From a bacterium (GTDB taxonomy: Bacteria > Patescibacteriota > Minisyncoccia > UBA6257 > GWB1-50-10), in the NCBI GenBank assembly GCA_021814805.1, contig JAKAHT010000010.1, forward strand, positions 2,270 through 19,402: DNA of 17,133 nt, given 5' to 3'. Shown in pieces: positions 1-8,064 of the stretch. The notes below the pieces were generated by a model that was not told the origin of the DNA, ran no database searches, and was given only the letters and a program-made list of their open reading frames with translations. The first letter of the stretch is position 1. Each line of letters starts with the position of its first letter. Both the position numbers and the translations under genes were made by a program.

Positions 1-1250
1 ATTTCAAAGTATCCCTGCAAAAGGTAGTCCTTCGAGAACTTTTCCATTTCCGCGAACGAAAAGTATGACGCAAAAACCTGATTCCAAAGCGCTTCTTGGT
101 GGTGGTACATGAACTTGATCGATTCCTTCTCCTCAACCAAGCTCATCACGGTATCGACGAGATTGAAGCTCACAAGCGTATCCTCGCCGAGTTCGTCCTT
201 GAAAAAATCGCCGACCCAATCGAGGTCCGCCCAAAAACTCAGGTCCACGCCTTCATGATTCAAAACTCCACCGAGCTTCATAATGTCATGTCCCGCTTTC
301 GCCCAATGGATCGCCTCCGGATTCAAATGCGGCACAAAGAGTCGCCATTCATTCTCATCGTCTTTTGTGAGATACCGCTGGACGACGAGCCAGAGCGTTT
401 TTTCTCCCTCGGGCATATGCCGGTCGAGAACATCTCCCCGGAGGAGTGAAATGAAATTTGCCGCGAATGTTTCCGGCAAATCAGCACAACGTTTGATCAT
501 GTCGGAGTAAAACGGAATTTCGTTTAAATAGTGAAAAGTTAAAGCCATCATACGCAAGAGCTCGCCAGAAATGCCGAGCGAAAGCGGAATGACGAAAACA
601 ACCCCCATCTCCTTCAAATGGCTTAAGTTGTGCCACTTCTTGTTGACGAATTCCTGGGCTGCCGGTCCCCATTTTTCCGGAAGCGGTCTAATGACGATTT
701 CCCGCTCTTCGAAGTCGGCGGGCGTCAAAGTTTCGTACTGCTTGAAAAACATTTCGTTCAGCCATTCACTTCCCTCGACAAAACGAAGGGCACTCATAAC
801 CTCGAAGAGATCCTCGTGCTCGAGCATCGCGTCAACCGAATCATATTTCAGAAACTCGAGTATTTTCTTCGGCGGTTCTTTTTTTAGAAATTCAATAGCT
901 TTTTCTTTCTTCAGAAAAAATCCCCGCTCCGTTCCTTTCACTTTTTTAATGGCTTCGACTATCCCCTCGTAATCGGACATTTTCGTGAGTGACGGATTGC
1001 CAAGCGCGATGGATACGGCATGATTGTCAGCTTCTATCTTTGATATCAAAGCATCATATATTTCCTTTGCCCCGGCATTCCGGTCAACATCCAGACGTAA
1101 TAGCCTATCGGATATCCTCTTTTCATTTTCCGCCATAATAGCATCCATGACACCGTTTTTCCTTGTTACCTCGGAAAGATGGCGTTCAATTTTTTCTATA
1201 TAATCCTTGTCGGTCCTTAAAATTTTCGCTATTTTGTCGGCTGAGTTCAT
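1..1250 (-). CDS. Large hypothetical protein, 3' end beyond the window
   Basis: An uninterrupted minus-strand frame runs from an ATG at 1250 to base 1 with no stop, giving at least 416 residues. I checked every codon position for in-frame TTA, CTA and TCA on the plus strand and found none. The apparent plus-strand frames here are shadows of it. The protein is soluble-looking, with no signal peptide or clear membrane helix, a charged helical N-terminal 120 residues, and an aromatic-rich remainder (for example WHNLSHLKEMG at about 206-216 and a His-His-Gln-Glu stretch near 383). I do not recognise a named family; it resembles conserved hypothetical proteins seen in CPR genomes, which is an impression only. 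It starts 36 nt after the sugar kinase stop, so it is probably the last known gene of the metabolic run. A GAGGG lies about 17 nt before the ATG, too far to be a good ribosome site. Confidence 0.8.
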   Translation of the reverse strand, partial: MNSADKIAKILRTDKDYIEKIERHLSEVTRKNGVMDAIMAENEKRISDRLLRLDVDRNAGAKEIYDALISKIEADNHAVSIALGNPSLTKMSDYEGIVEAIKKVKGTERGFFLKKEKAIEFLKKEPPKKILEFLKYDSVDAMLEHEDLFEVMSALRFVEGSEWLNEMFFKQYETLTPADFEEREIVIRPLPEKWGPAAQEFVNKKWHNLSHLKEMGVVFVIPLSLGISGELLRMMALTFHYLNEIPFYSDMIKRCADLPETFAANFISLLRGDVLDRHMPEGEKTLWLVVQRYLTKDDENEWRLFVPHLNPEAIHWAKAGHDIMKLGGVLNHEGVDLSFWADLDWVGDFFKDELGEDTLVSFNLVDTVMSLVEEKESIKFMYHHQEALWNQVFASYFSFAEMEKFSKDYLLQGYFE

Positions 1251-1286
1251 TTTCTTATTTAACAAATCCCTCAATTTCGAATTTCC

Positions 1287-2309
1287 TCACAGTTTTTCAA
1301 CCTTTATTTTCAAATTTTCCCATCGTGGTTGTTTAAGCTCCCGCGCAGTCAAAATACCTTCCGTGGCTCCCACATGTTCTACGACAGATGTGGCGTTGGC
1401 ACTCGCGTAAATTATAGCTTCCTTTACTTCTTTTTCGCTTATCCGGCTGATATTGGATAAATTGATTCCGTCTTTCATGAGTCCGGCCACAAAACCGGAT
1501 CCAAAAGCATCGCCTGCTCCCGTTCTGTCGGCAAGTTTTTTTTCTTTAAAGGTACTGGCCCGGTAAACGAAATGGCCGTCCGACACCGTAACTCCTTCCG
1601 AACCGTTTGTGACCGCCAAAACCCCGGGCATGAGGGCATCCAATTTCTTGAACACAGCCCTCTCATTTGAAAAAGGGATGCCGGTCAATATCGCAGCTTC
1701 TTCTTCGTTTAAAACCAAAAAAGAAATATGTTTTAATGACGACAAGATTCCTTTTTTATCCATCTTGAGATGGTAACCGCTCGGATTGAAAGCCACAGCT
1801 ATCTTTTCCCTGGAGGCATAACTTAACAATTTTCCATACATTTTATAGGAACTGCCGGCCAACGAAAGATACCACCACTTTGCTTTCAGATCGCCCAACT
1901 TGAAATCATCCAGACTAAAATCGTTTGATGATCCGTGATAGCTCAAAATGGTCCTTTCTCCGTTTTTTAAGAGCAATACCGAATAAGCAGTCGGCAGTTT
2001 ATTATCGGAAGAAATCATGCCGGCATAAACTTTTTCTTTTTTTAATCTGTTCAATATTTCGCTGCCGGCAACGTCGCGGCCGACTCTCCCGACACAAGCC
2101 GTATTAAAATCTTGACGGGAGAAAGTCACCGAAGCGTTGGCTGAATTACCTCCTATGGTAAAGTAAATTTCTTTTGCTTCTATTTTATCTCCCAATGGCA
2201 AAACTATTCCCCGGCCCGATTGAGTTTTCTTCCAAGGCACGGTGGACAATCCGGAAGCATCAAAAAATACGTCTCTTGTAACCGAACCTATGGCAATTAC
2301 ATCATACAT
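1287..2309 (-). CDS. PfkB/ribokinase-family sugar or nucleoside kinase
   Basis: A full-length (340 aa) PfkB-family carbohydrate kinase. Seen: the substrate-side glycine motif GGNSANAS at 53-60, the NEEE metal/ATP segment at 201-204, an NGSEGV segment at 235-240, and the C-terminal signature DRTGAGDAFGSGF at 261-273, where Asp267 is the expected catalytic base and GAGD forms the anion hole. The family transfers the ATP gamma-phosphate to a hydroxymethyl group of a sugar or nucleoside. The substrate cannot be read from sequence: ribokinase, fructokinase, a phosphofructokinase-B-like enzyme or an adenosine-type kinase are all possible. Location 17 nt after the transketolase C-half suggests it feeds or drains the pentose phosphate pool, which is inference. 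Start is the ATG at 2309; no Shine-Dalgarno is visible before it. Confidence 0.9.
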   Translation of the reverse strand: MYDVIAIGSVTRDVFFDASGLSTVPWKKTQSGRGIVLPLGDKIEAKEIYFTIGGNSANASVTFSRQDFNTACVGRVGRDVAGSEILNRLKKEKVYAGMISSDNKLPTAYSVLLLKNGERTILSYHGSSNDFSLDDFKLGDLKAKWWYLSLAGSSYKMYGKLLSYASREKIAVAFNPSGYHLKMDKKGILSSLKHISFLVLNEEEAAILTGIPFSNERAVFKKLDALMPGVLAVTNGSEGVTVSDGHFVYRASTFKEKKLADRTGAGDAFGSGFVAGLMKDGINLSNISRISEKEVKEAIIYASANATSVVEHVGATEGILTARELKQPRWENLKIKVEKL

Positions 2310-2326
2310 AAAATGATTAAATTTAT

Positions 2327-3319
2327 TTAGGATTTACGGGCGATGGCTTGTCTTACCGCCTCCTTTATGTCTTTAATGCCCATGCCGTACTTTTCAATAA
2401 GATCTGCCGGCGATCCCGATTCGCCGAATGTGTCTTTCATGCCGACAAATTCCACAGGCACCGGCTTTCTTTTCGCCAAAACTTCGGCCACGGCTCCGCC
2501 CAAACCGCCCGATATCTGATGTTCTTCGACCGTGATTATGGCCCCGGTTTTTTCCGCAACCTCTTTTATTTTTTTCTCATCTATGGGTTTAATGCTCGGG
2601 CTGTTCAGAACCAGCACGTTTATTTTTTCTTTTTCAAGTTCCTTGGCCGCCAAAAGAGCGTTTCTAAGCAACAACCCGGAAACTATTATGGCCGCTTGCG
2701 GCTTTCTTGATTCCCAAAACACCTCCATGGTGCCAGGGTTGAAGGGGGTATCTTCCGTCGTTATAACGGCACTTTTTTCTCTTCCGAACCTCAAATATAC
2801 CGGTCCGTTTATCGAAGCGGCGGCGATGGTCGCTTTTTTGGCCTCGATCGCATCACAAGGGACAAAAACTTTCATGTTGGGCATAACCCTCATTATGGCC
2901 ACATCTTCCGTTGCCTGATGAGTTGCGCCGTCCGGCCCCACCGACACTCCGGCATGGTGGCCGGCTATTTTTACATTCGAATTGTTGTAAGCTATCGTCG
3001 TCCTTATTTGCTCATAATTGCGTCCGGGAGAAAAAGTAGCGTATGAAGCTATGAAAGGAATTTTGCCGGAAACTCCCAAGCCGGCGGCGATGGTCGCCAT
3101 ATTCTGCTCAGCCACACCGACTTCAATGAATCTTTCGGGATATTTCTTGGCGAATTCTTCTACCCTGGTCGACTCGGCTAAATCGGCCGAGAGCGCCACT
3201 ACATCATCGTTTTTGCTACCCAAAAAAAGGAGGCCTTCGCCGAAACCGTTTCTAATAGGCACCTCTTCAATGTCTTCATCAAATATCTTAGGATTAAGTT
3301 TTAATTTTGGATTAAGCAT
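2327..3319 (-). CDS. Transketolase, C-terminal subunit (pyrimidine-binding and C-terminal domains)
   Basis: This 330-residue protein is the second half of a split transketolase. It moves two-carbon ketol units between sugar phosphates together with the N-terminal subunit encoded immediately upstream. Seen: the pyrimidine-binding domain at about 18-185 with GVAEQNM at 68-74, Glu71 being the expected glutamate that activates thiamine diphosphate, and DGATHQ at 130-135, which carries the conserved substrate-side His134; a transketolase C-terminal domain follows at about 200-325. Such split pairs are known in archaea and many CPR bacteria. An alternative would be a 1-deoxyxylulose-5-phosphate synthase half, but the paired N-half and pathway context favour transketolase. 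It starts at ATG 3319, 17 nt after the partner's stop, so the two are cotranscribed and presumably made in equal amounts. Confidence 0.93.
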   Translation of the reverse strand: MLNPKLKLNPKIFDEDIEEVPIRNGFGEGLLFLGSKNDDVVALSADLAESTRVEEFAKKYPERFIEVGVAEQNMATIAAGLGVSGKIPFIASYATFSPGRNYEQIRTTIAYNNSNVKIAGHHAGVSVGPDGATHQATEDVAIMRVMPNMKVFVPCDAIEAKKATIAAASINGPVYLRFGREKSAVITTEDTPFNPGTMEVFWESRKPQAAIIVSGLLLRNALLAAKELEKEKINVLVLNSPSIKPIDEKKIKEVAEKTGAIITVEEHQISGGLGGAVAEVLAKRKPVPVEFVGMKDTFGESGSPADLIEKYGMGIKDIKEAVRQAIARKS

Positions 3320-3336
3320 AAGAGAATTTTCTAAGA

Positions 3337-4206
3337 CTATTCATGTTCCGATTTAATCCTTCGACCCAATGTTCTGAGTTCTGAGAGAGCCTCCTTGGCT
3401 TCTTCTTTATTCGGAGGTTTGCCGTGCCAAGTAAAATCCCGTTCCATGAAGCTCACTCCCTTGCCGGGAATGGTGTGAGCGATTATTAAAGTCGGTTTTT
3501 CATAAATAGCTTCAGCTTCTGAAACGGCAAAAACCAATTCTTCCATATTATGGCCGTCGATTTCGAGAACGTGCCAATTAAAGGACTCATATTTCTCCCT
3601 AAGGGGTTCCAAAGGCATCACGTTTTCAGTAAAACCGTCTATTTGAATATTATTTCTATCCATAACAACAGTAAGATTAGAAAGCTTGTTCTTCCCCGCG
3701 AACATTACCGCTTCCCAAACATTTCCCTCGTCATGTTCGCCGTCGGACATGAGGCAATAAACCCTGTATTTTTTGCGATCCATCCTGGCGGCGAGTGCCA
3801 TTCCTATAGCCTGGGACAATCCAGATCCCAACGGACCGGAAGTTGTTTCGACTCCCGGCAAAGAACCGCGATGAGGATGACCTTGAAGCCTGGAATTTAT
3901 TTTCCTTAATGTATAAAGTTCTTCCAGCGGAAAGTATCCGGCGTAAGCGAGTGTCGCATAAAGCACCGGGCAAATATGCCCGTTTGAAAGGACTAATCTG
4001 TCTCTATCCGGCCAAAAAGGATTCTTCGGATCATGCTTCAATATATGAAAATAAAAAGCGGTGAATATATCCGCCATACCCAATGGCCCTGCCGAATGGC
4101 CTGATCCGGCCTCAAGAAGCATTTCTATTATTTTTTCCCTTATTTTATTGGCAGTTTCTTCTAAATACTTTAATTTTTCATCATGAATCGGAACCATTAC
4201 ATCCAT
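3337..4206 (-). CDS. Transketolase, N-terminal subunit (diphosphate-binding domain)
   Basis: This 289-residue protein is the thiamine-diphosphate diphosphate-binding half of a split transketolase. Seen: GHSAG at 36-40 (substrate His37), SNGH at 74-77, GHPHR at 109-113, the thiamine diphosphate/Mg motif beginning SDGEHDEG at 154-161 and ending at the Asn-Asn of DRNN (183-186), and WHG at 260-262. Together these are the full set of expected active-site histidines. The first position of the usual GDG triad reads Ser (SDG). It begins after a 96-bp gap below CTP synthase, so it likely heads its own transcript. Two starts compete: ATG at 4206, or the ATG at 4197 (fourth codon), which lies 7 nt beyond a perfect TATAAT and would suit a leaderless message. 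Confidence 0.93.
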   Translation of the reverse strand: MDVMVPIHDEKLKYLEETANKIREKIIEMLLEAGSGHSAGPLGMADIFTAFYFHILKHDPKNPFWPDRDRLVLSNGHICPVLYATLAYAGYFPLEELYTLRKINSRLQGHPHRGSLPGVETTSGPLGSGLSQAIGMALAARMDRKKYRVYCLMSDGEHDEGNVWEAVMFAGKNKLSNLTVVMDRNNIQIDGFTENVMPLEPLREKYESFNWHVLEIDGHNMEELVFAVSEAEAIYEKPTLIIAHTIPGKGVSFMERDFTWHGKPPNKEEAKEALSELRTLGRRIKSEHE

Positions 4207-4234
4207 TATATAATTTTCAATTCACAATTTACAA
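4205..4234 (-). promoter_or_regulatory. Predicted promoter of the transketolase-kinase transcript
   Basis: A perfect -10 box TATAAT reads on the minus strand at 4210-4205, overlapping the first ATG. A weak -35 (TTGTAA, 4234-4229) sits 18 nt upstream. With usual spacing the transcript would begin near 4198, at the fourth codon of the transketolase N-subunit. The surrounding 60 bp is very AT-rich and repeats AATTG units, so a chance match is possible. Confidence 0.45.
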
Positions 4235-4262
4235 TTTTCATTGAACTTCCAATTTGCCAATT
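4209..4262 (-). repeat. AATTG-rich short phased repeats in the gap before transketolase
   Basis: On the minus strand the gap between CTP synthase and transketolase carries repeated AAATTG/GAATTG units, several of them 7 nt apart and interspersed with TTG triplets. It holds no ORF and no stable hairpin. It supplies several -35-like TTGNNA hexamers upstream of the TATAAT at 4210-4205. It may be a simple low-complexity spacer. Confidence 0.5.
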
Positions 4263-4302
4263 CAAAGACAGAAGAAATCAAAATGTTCTCGAGCAAACTT
4301 TT

Positions 4303-5904
4303 TTATTTCTTTTTCGCGGCCGCTTTCATGAACGCCACAAAGAGCGGATGCGGCACGAGAAATCTCGATTTGAATTCGGGGTGAGCTTGGGTACCCACGA
4401 AAAACGGATGATCCATAAGCTCCACCATATCCACCAATCGCTCGTCATCCTTGGACCACCCGGAAAAAATCAGTCCTCCTTTCTTTAATATATCGTGATA
4501 CTCCGGATTTACTTCATATCTGTGCCTGTGCCTTTCACTTATCACATCCTTGCCATATAGCTCCCGAGCTTTGGTGCCTTTTACAAGTTTCATTTCCCAA
4601 GCTCCTAACCTCATCGTGCCTCCCATATTTTTTATATTTTTTTGGGACGGCAGGAGACTTATCACTGGGTTCGGCGTTCTCAAATCGAATTCAGTACTGT
4701 TAGCCTTTTTGAGACCGCAGACATTCCTTGCAAATTCTATGACGGCTACCTGGAGGCCGAGACATAAACCCAAAAAAGGAACATTGTTTTCCCTGGCGTA
4801 TTTTATGGCTTTTATTTTACCCTCGATGCCGCGGCGGCCAAAACCTCCCGGCACCACTATGCCATCCAAACCTCTTATTTTATTAATTACATTATCCCTC
4901 TCGGAATTAATCTCGATTATATTAACTTTGACTCCAGCCTCAACCGCTCCGTGTCTTATAGCTTCGGTTACAGAAAGATAAGCATCCGGATTGACTACGT
5001 ATTTACCGACCAGTCCTATATTGACAACCTTCTTCAATAACCTCATCTTTCTTATTCTTTTTTCAAGCCCGTTTACATCTATCTTTCTTATGGGAAGATC
5101 AAGTCTCTTTAAAAGATTTTCATCCAGTTTCTTTCTTTTGAAATTTTGAGGTATTTCATAGATGCTCGAAACATTGGGAGCTTCGATTATATGATTCACA
5201 GCTACATTCGTGAACATCGATACCTTTTCTTTTATATCCCCGTCGAATTCTTTCTTGCATCTCACTATCAAAAAATCGGGACTTATCCCGGATTCTCTTA
5301 AAAGTCTGACCGACTGTTGAATGGGCTTGGTCTTCTCTTCTTCTGAGGGAAAAACGTAGTCTATCTTTACAACGTGTATAAAGGCTACGTTCTCTTTTCC
5401 GTATTCTCCGTATATTTGTCTAGCTGCTTCTAAAAACGGCTCTTCTTCTATATCTCCCACCGTGCCGCCTATTTCCACAACAACCACGTCGGCCTTCTTT
5501 TCTTCAGCTGGTTTTATTATTCTCCTTTTTATTTCATTCGTTACATGCGGAATTATTTGTATCGTTTTTCCCAAAAAGTCTCCATGACGCTCAAGCTCCA
5601 TAACCGTTGAATATATGGAACCGGTAGTAAAGTTGGAAAATCTATCCAGATTGATATCCAAAAATCTTTCGTAGTGGCCTAAATCCAAATCGGTTTCCGC
5701 GCCGTCATCAGTCACAAACACTTCCCCATGCTGGTAGGGATTCATGGTGCCGGCATCCTTATTGAGATACGGATCCATTTTTATGGGCAAAACTTTGAAT
5801 CCGCGTGATTTTAGAAGAAAGCTTATTGAAGCTACGCTTGCTCCCTTACCTATCCCGGAAATTATTCCTCCGGTCACGAAAATTATTTTCGGTTTTTTAT
5901 TCAT
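4303..5904 (-). CDS. pyrG: CTP synthase (glutamine-hydrolysing)
   Basis: A complete 533-residue CTP synthase, close to the usual 535-550. It aminates UTP to CTP using ATP and ammonia from glutamine. Seen: the synthetase P-loop GGIISGIGKG at 12-21, the Mg/UTP segment around DPYLNKDAGTMNP (44-56), the HGEVFVTDDGAETDLDLGHYER stretch at 59-80 that binds nucleotide, then a class-I glutamine amidotransferase domain at about 295-530 with oxyanion glycines GGFGRRG (353-359), nucleophile Cys381 in LGLCLG, the GTMRLG motif at 429-434, and His508/Glu510 completing the triad. All catalytic residues are intact. It starts at ATG 5904, sharing ATGA with the Rpe stop, so translation is probably coupled. CTP synthase inside a pentose phosphate operon is a logical link from ribose phosphate to nucleotides, though that reading is inference. 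Confidence 0.98.
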   Translation of the reverse strand: MNKKPKIIFVTGGIISGIGKGASVASISFLLKSRGFKVLPIKMDPYLNKDAGTMNPYQHGEVFVTDDGAETDLDLGHYERFLDINLDRFSNFTTGSIYSTVMELERHGDFLGKTIQIIPHVTNEIKRRIIKPAEEKKADVVVVEIGGTVGDIEEEPFLEAARQIYGEYGKENVAFIHVVKIDYVFPSEEEKTKPIQQSVRLLRESGISPDFLIVRCKKEFDGDIKEKVSMFTNVAVNHIIEAPNVSSIYEIPQNFKRKKLDENLLKRLDLPIRKIDVNGLEKRIRKMRLLKKVVNIGLVGKYVVNPDAYLSVTEAIRHGAVEAGVKVNIIEINSERDNVINKIRGLDGIVVPGGFGRRGIEGKIKAIKYARENNVPFLGLCLGLQVAVIEFARNVCGLKKANSTEFDLRTPNPVISLLPSQKNIKNMGGTMRLGAWEMKLVKGTKARELYGKDVISERHRHRYEVNPEYHDILKKGGLIFSGWSKDDERLVDMVELMDHPFFVGTQAHPEFKSRFLVPHPLFVAFMKAAAKKK

Positions 5905-6551
5905 ACGTTAACTAGTTTATCATAAGCCGCCCGAACATCGTCACTCTTCCACAAATAAGATCCGGTTATGACGCCGGTCGTCCCCGCATCTTTCAGCCTA
6001 TTCACCACTTCTTCATTTACCCCTCCATCGACAAAAACCTCCACGGAAGGATAAGCCGACTTCAAAAGCCTGATTTTCTCGAGAACCGAATCGTCGAACT
6101 CCTGACCTGAAAATCCAGGCGGGACAGCTAAGAATAGAACCTTGGTCAGTTTGGCCATCTCCGAAAGATCTATTAAATCCTCTACTTCGCCTTCGAGTCC
6201 CACGGCAAATTCCAATTCTTTTCCGTTTTTGAGGCAAAATTCTCTCGCTTCATCTACATTAAAATCGGACTCTATATGAATTATAAAACGCTCCACGTTA
6301 TCAAAATTAACCCAGGTTTTCATATAAGCTACCGGGTTTTCGACCATGAGATGCACTTCAAATTTAAAAAGACTTCCCAAAGCAGAATTAAAAAAATCAG
6401 GAGTAAAGGGAGCGAGGGCTTTAGTGAACTTGCCGTCTGATACGTCTATATGAATAACTTGAGCTCCTTCTTTTTTAAGGAGCTCAAGTTTCGGGATTAT
6501 TTCCTTGAATGTATTCTCTTCGAAAAAATTTACGGAAGGTATTACTTTCAT
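5901..6551 (-). CDS. rpe: Ribulose-phosphate 3-epimerase
   Basis: A TIM-barrel enzyme of 216 residues that interconverts ribulose 5-phosphate and xylulose 5-phosphate. Numbering from the ATG at 6551: N-terminal IPS, metal-site residues His34 and Asp36 in HIDVSDGKF (the usual MDG reads SDG), His67 in EVHLMV, a phosphate-loop segment VPPGFSGQEF at 143-152, and Asp175 in VDGG. The family's four metal/catalytic ligands are therefore all present. The frame can be extended two codons to a TTG at 6557, but the ATG at 6551 gives the standard MK-x-x-PS beginning and lies 2 nt after the RpiB stop, so I prefer it. It overlaps CTP synthase by 4 nt downstream. Confidence 0.95.
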   Translation of the reverse strand: MKVIPSVNFFEENTFKEIIPKLELLKKEGAQVIHIDVSDGKFTKALAPFTPDFFNSALGSLFKFEVHLMVENPVAYMKTWVNFDNVERFIIHIESDFNVDEAREFCLKNGKELEFAVGLEGEVEDLIDLSEMAKLTKVLFLAVPPGFSGQEFDDSVLEKIRLLKSAYPSVEVFVDGGVNEEVVNRLKDAGTTGVITGSYLWKSDDVRAAYDKLVNV

Positions 6552-6553
6552 AA

Positions 6554-7039
6554 TCAATACTCGTACTGATTCCTTTCTTCATCTTTCATTATTTTTGTCT
6601 CCAAGGCTGATATTTTATCCAATCTCCTCTTGAATCTTTCATCGCCGGAAAACGGCGTTTCAAGCCAAGTGACCACTATTTTTTTAACTTTTTCTTCATC
6701 CAGGTAGTTGGCGCCTAGGGCCAAAATATTGGAATCATCGTCGTGCCTTGAATCAAAAGCCTGATCAGGACTGCTGGCCAAGGCGCATCTTATATTCCTG
6801 AATTTATTGGCCGTAACATCGACTCCCACGCCAGATCCGCAGATTAAAATCCCCCTGGCTGTTTCAAACTCAGTGCTTACTCTTTCCGCCACACTGGAAG
6901 CAAAATCCACGTAATCGTCGTTCTCATCTTTTACCGAATCTCCCAAATCAGTCACGGAATAACCGGCGGCCTTGAGGCTTTTTTTAAGCATTTCCTTCAT
7001 ATCAAAACCTTTATGATCCGATCCGATGTAGATGACCAT
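6554..7039 (-). CDS. rpiB: Ribose-5-phosphate isomerase B
   Basis: A 161-residue RpiB/LacA-family isomerase that interconverts ribose 5-phosphate and ribulose 5-phosphate. Numbering from the ATG at 7039: GSDHKGF at 6-12 with Asp8-His9, the catalytic Cys67 in CGSGVG (67-72), and the SRHDDDSNILALGANYL segment at 97-113, where His99 aligns with the phosphate-ring-opening histidine region. The frame is open 7 codons further to a TTG at 7060, which would overlap GAPDH by 17 nt; the ATG gives the canonical start just before the first beta strand and a 4-nt gap, so it is chosen. A charged C-terminal tail of about 20 residues follows the family core. LacA-type galactose-6-phosphate isomerases are the near relatives, but the neighbours favour the pentose enzyme. 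Confidence 0.95.
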   Translation of the reverse strand: MVIYIGSDHKGFDMKEMLKKSLKAAGYSVTDLGDSVKDENDDYVDFASSVAERVSTEFETARGILICGSGVGVDVTANKFRNIRCALASSPDQAFDSRHDDDSNILALGANYLDEEKVKKIVVTWLETPFSGDERFKRRLDKISALETKIMKDEERNQYEY

Positions 7040-7043
7040 AAGC

Positions 7044-8060
7044 TTATGAAATACTCGCAAGCATTAAAACATGCTTCACGAGCGTCGACACATACCCCGC
7101 TTCGTTATCGTACCAGGAAAGTATTTTTACCAGATCTCCATCAACTACTTTGGTAAAACCAAGATCGACTATGGCCCCGTAAGGTTCACCTAAAATATCC
7201 GAAGAAACCACCTGATCTTCAGTAACGCCTAAAATACCTTTCCATCTCGGCGATTCAGCGGCCGCTTTGAATATGCCGTTTATTTCTTCAACGCTTGTTT
7301 TGCGTTTGGCTACAAATGTTATGTCCGCAACGGATCCCGAGACCACCGGCACTCGAAGCGATATGCCGTCAAATTTTCCTTGAAGTTCCTTTATGGCTCT
7401 CGTGACTGCTATGGCCGCCCCCGTCGTCGAAGGAACTATGTTTTGCGCCGCCGCCCGGCCCCTTCTGAAATCGTGGCCTCTGACCGGCCCGTCAACTATA
7501 GACTGAGTCGCCGTATAGCCGTGAACGGTGCTTAAAATGGCTTTAACTATTCCTGGATTCTCCGACATTATTTGTATGACCGGAGAAGAAGCATTAGTCG
7601 TGCAAGAACCGTTTGAGGTCAACAAGACTCCTTTAGCCTCATCTTCATTGACGCCGACGAGAATTGTTTTTCCTTCCGTGCCGTCCGGATCTTTGGCCGG
7701 GGCGGTTATAACCACCCTTTTTGCTCCCGCCGCAAGATGCACTTTGGCTTTCTCGTATTCCTCGAAAATGCCGGTCGATTCCACCACTATGTCTACGCCC
7801 ATGGCTTTCCAAGGGAGTTCGGTTGGATCCTTTATTTGAAGAAAGGCTATTTCTTTTCCGTCGACTATTATTTTTCCTTCCTTTGTCTCTATTTTTTTAT
7901 CGTACTTTTTGTAAACCGTATCATACTTCAAAAGATAGGCCAGATTTTCGACATTACCTAAATCATTTATGGCCACTATTTCTATATTTTCTTTGCCGAA
8001 CGCATTTTTGAAGAACAAACGACCTATTCGGCCAAACCCGTTGATGGCTATTTTTGTCAT
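7044..8060 (-). CDS. gap: Glyceraldehyde-3-phosphate dehydrogenase, type I
   Basis: A full-length 338-residue phosphorylating GAPDH that oxidises glyceraldehyde 3-phosphate to 1,3-bisphosphoglycerate with NAD and phosphate. Seen: Rossmann NAD motif INGFGRIGR at 6-14; Asp33 in AINDL, the acidic residue typical of NAD rather than NADP preference; active-site Cys153 in SNGSCTTNA (149-157, with Gly in place of the common Ala); His180 in TVHGYTATQ; the phosphate-binding RRGRAAAQNIVPSTTGAA stretch at 199-216; and WYDNEAGY at 316-323. It lies 4 nt after the peroxiredoxin stop and 4 nt before RpiB, so it is in the middle of an operon. It connects the pentose phosphate genes to lower glycolysis. Confidence 0.98.
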   Translation of the reverse strand: MTKIAINGFGRIGRLFFKNAFGKENIEIVAINDLGNVENLAYLLKYDTVYKKYDKKIETKEGKIIVDGKEIAFLQIKDPTELPWKAMGVDIVVESTGIFEEYEKAKVHLAAGAKRVVITAPAKDPDGTEGKTILVGVNEDEAKGVLLTSNGSCTTNASSPVIQIMSENPGIVKAILSTVHGYTATQSIVDGPVRGHDFRRGRAAAQNIVPSTTGAAIAVTRAIKELQGKFDGISLRVPVVSGSVADITFVAKRKTSVEEINGIFKAAAESPRWKGILGVTEDQVVSSDILGEPYGAIVDLGFTKVVDGDLVKILSWYDNEAGYVSTLVKHVLMLASIS

Positions 8061-8064
8061 ATGG

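Noticed and set aside
96..972. Several plus-strand frames of 75-133 codons at the left edge
   Set aside because: They overlap a continuous minus-strand frame of at least 416 codons that fits the neighbouring gene direction and has protein-like composition.
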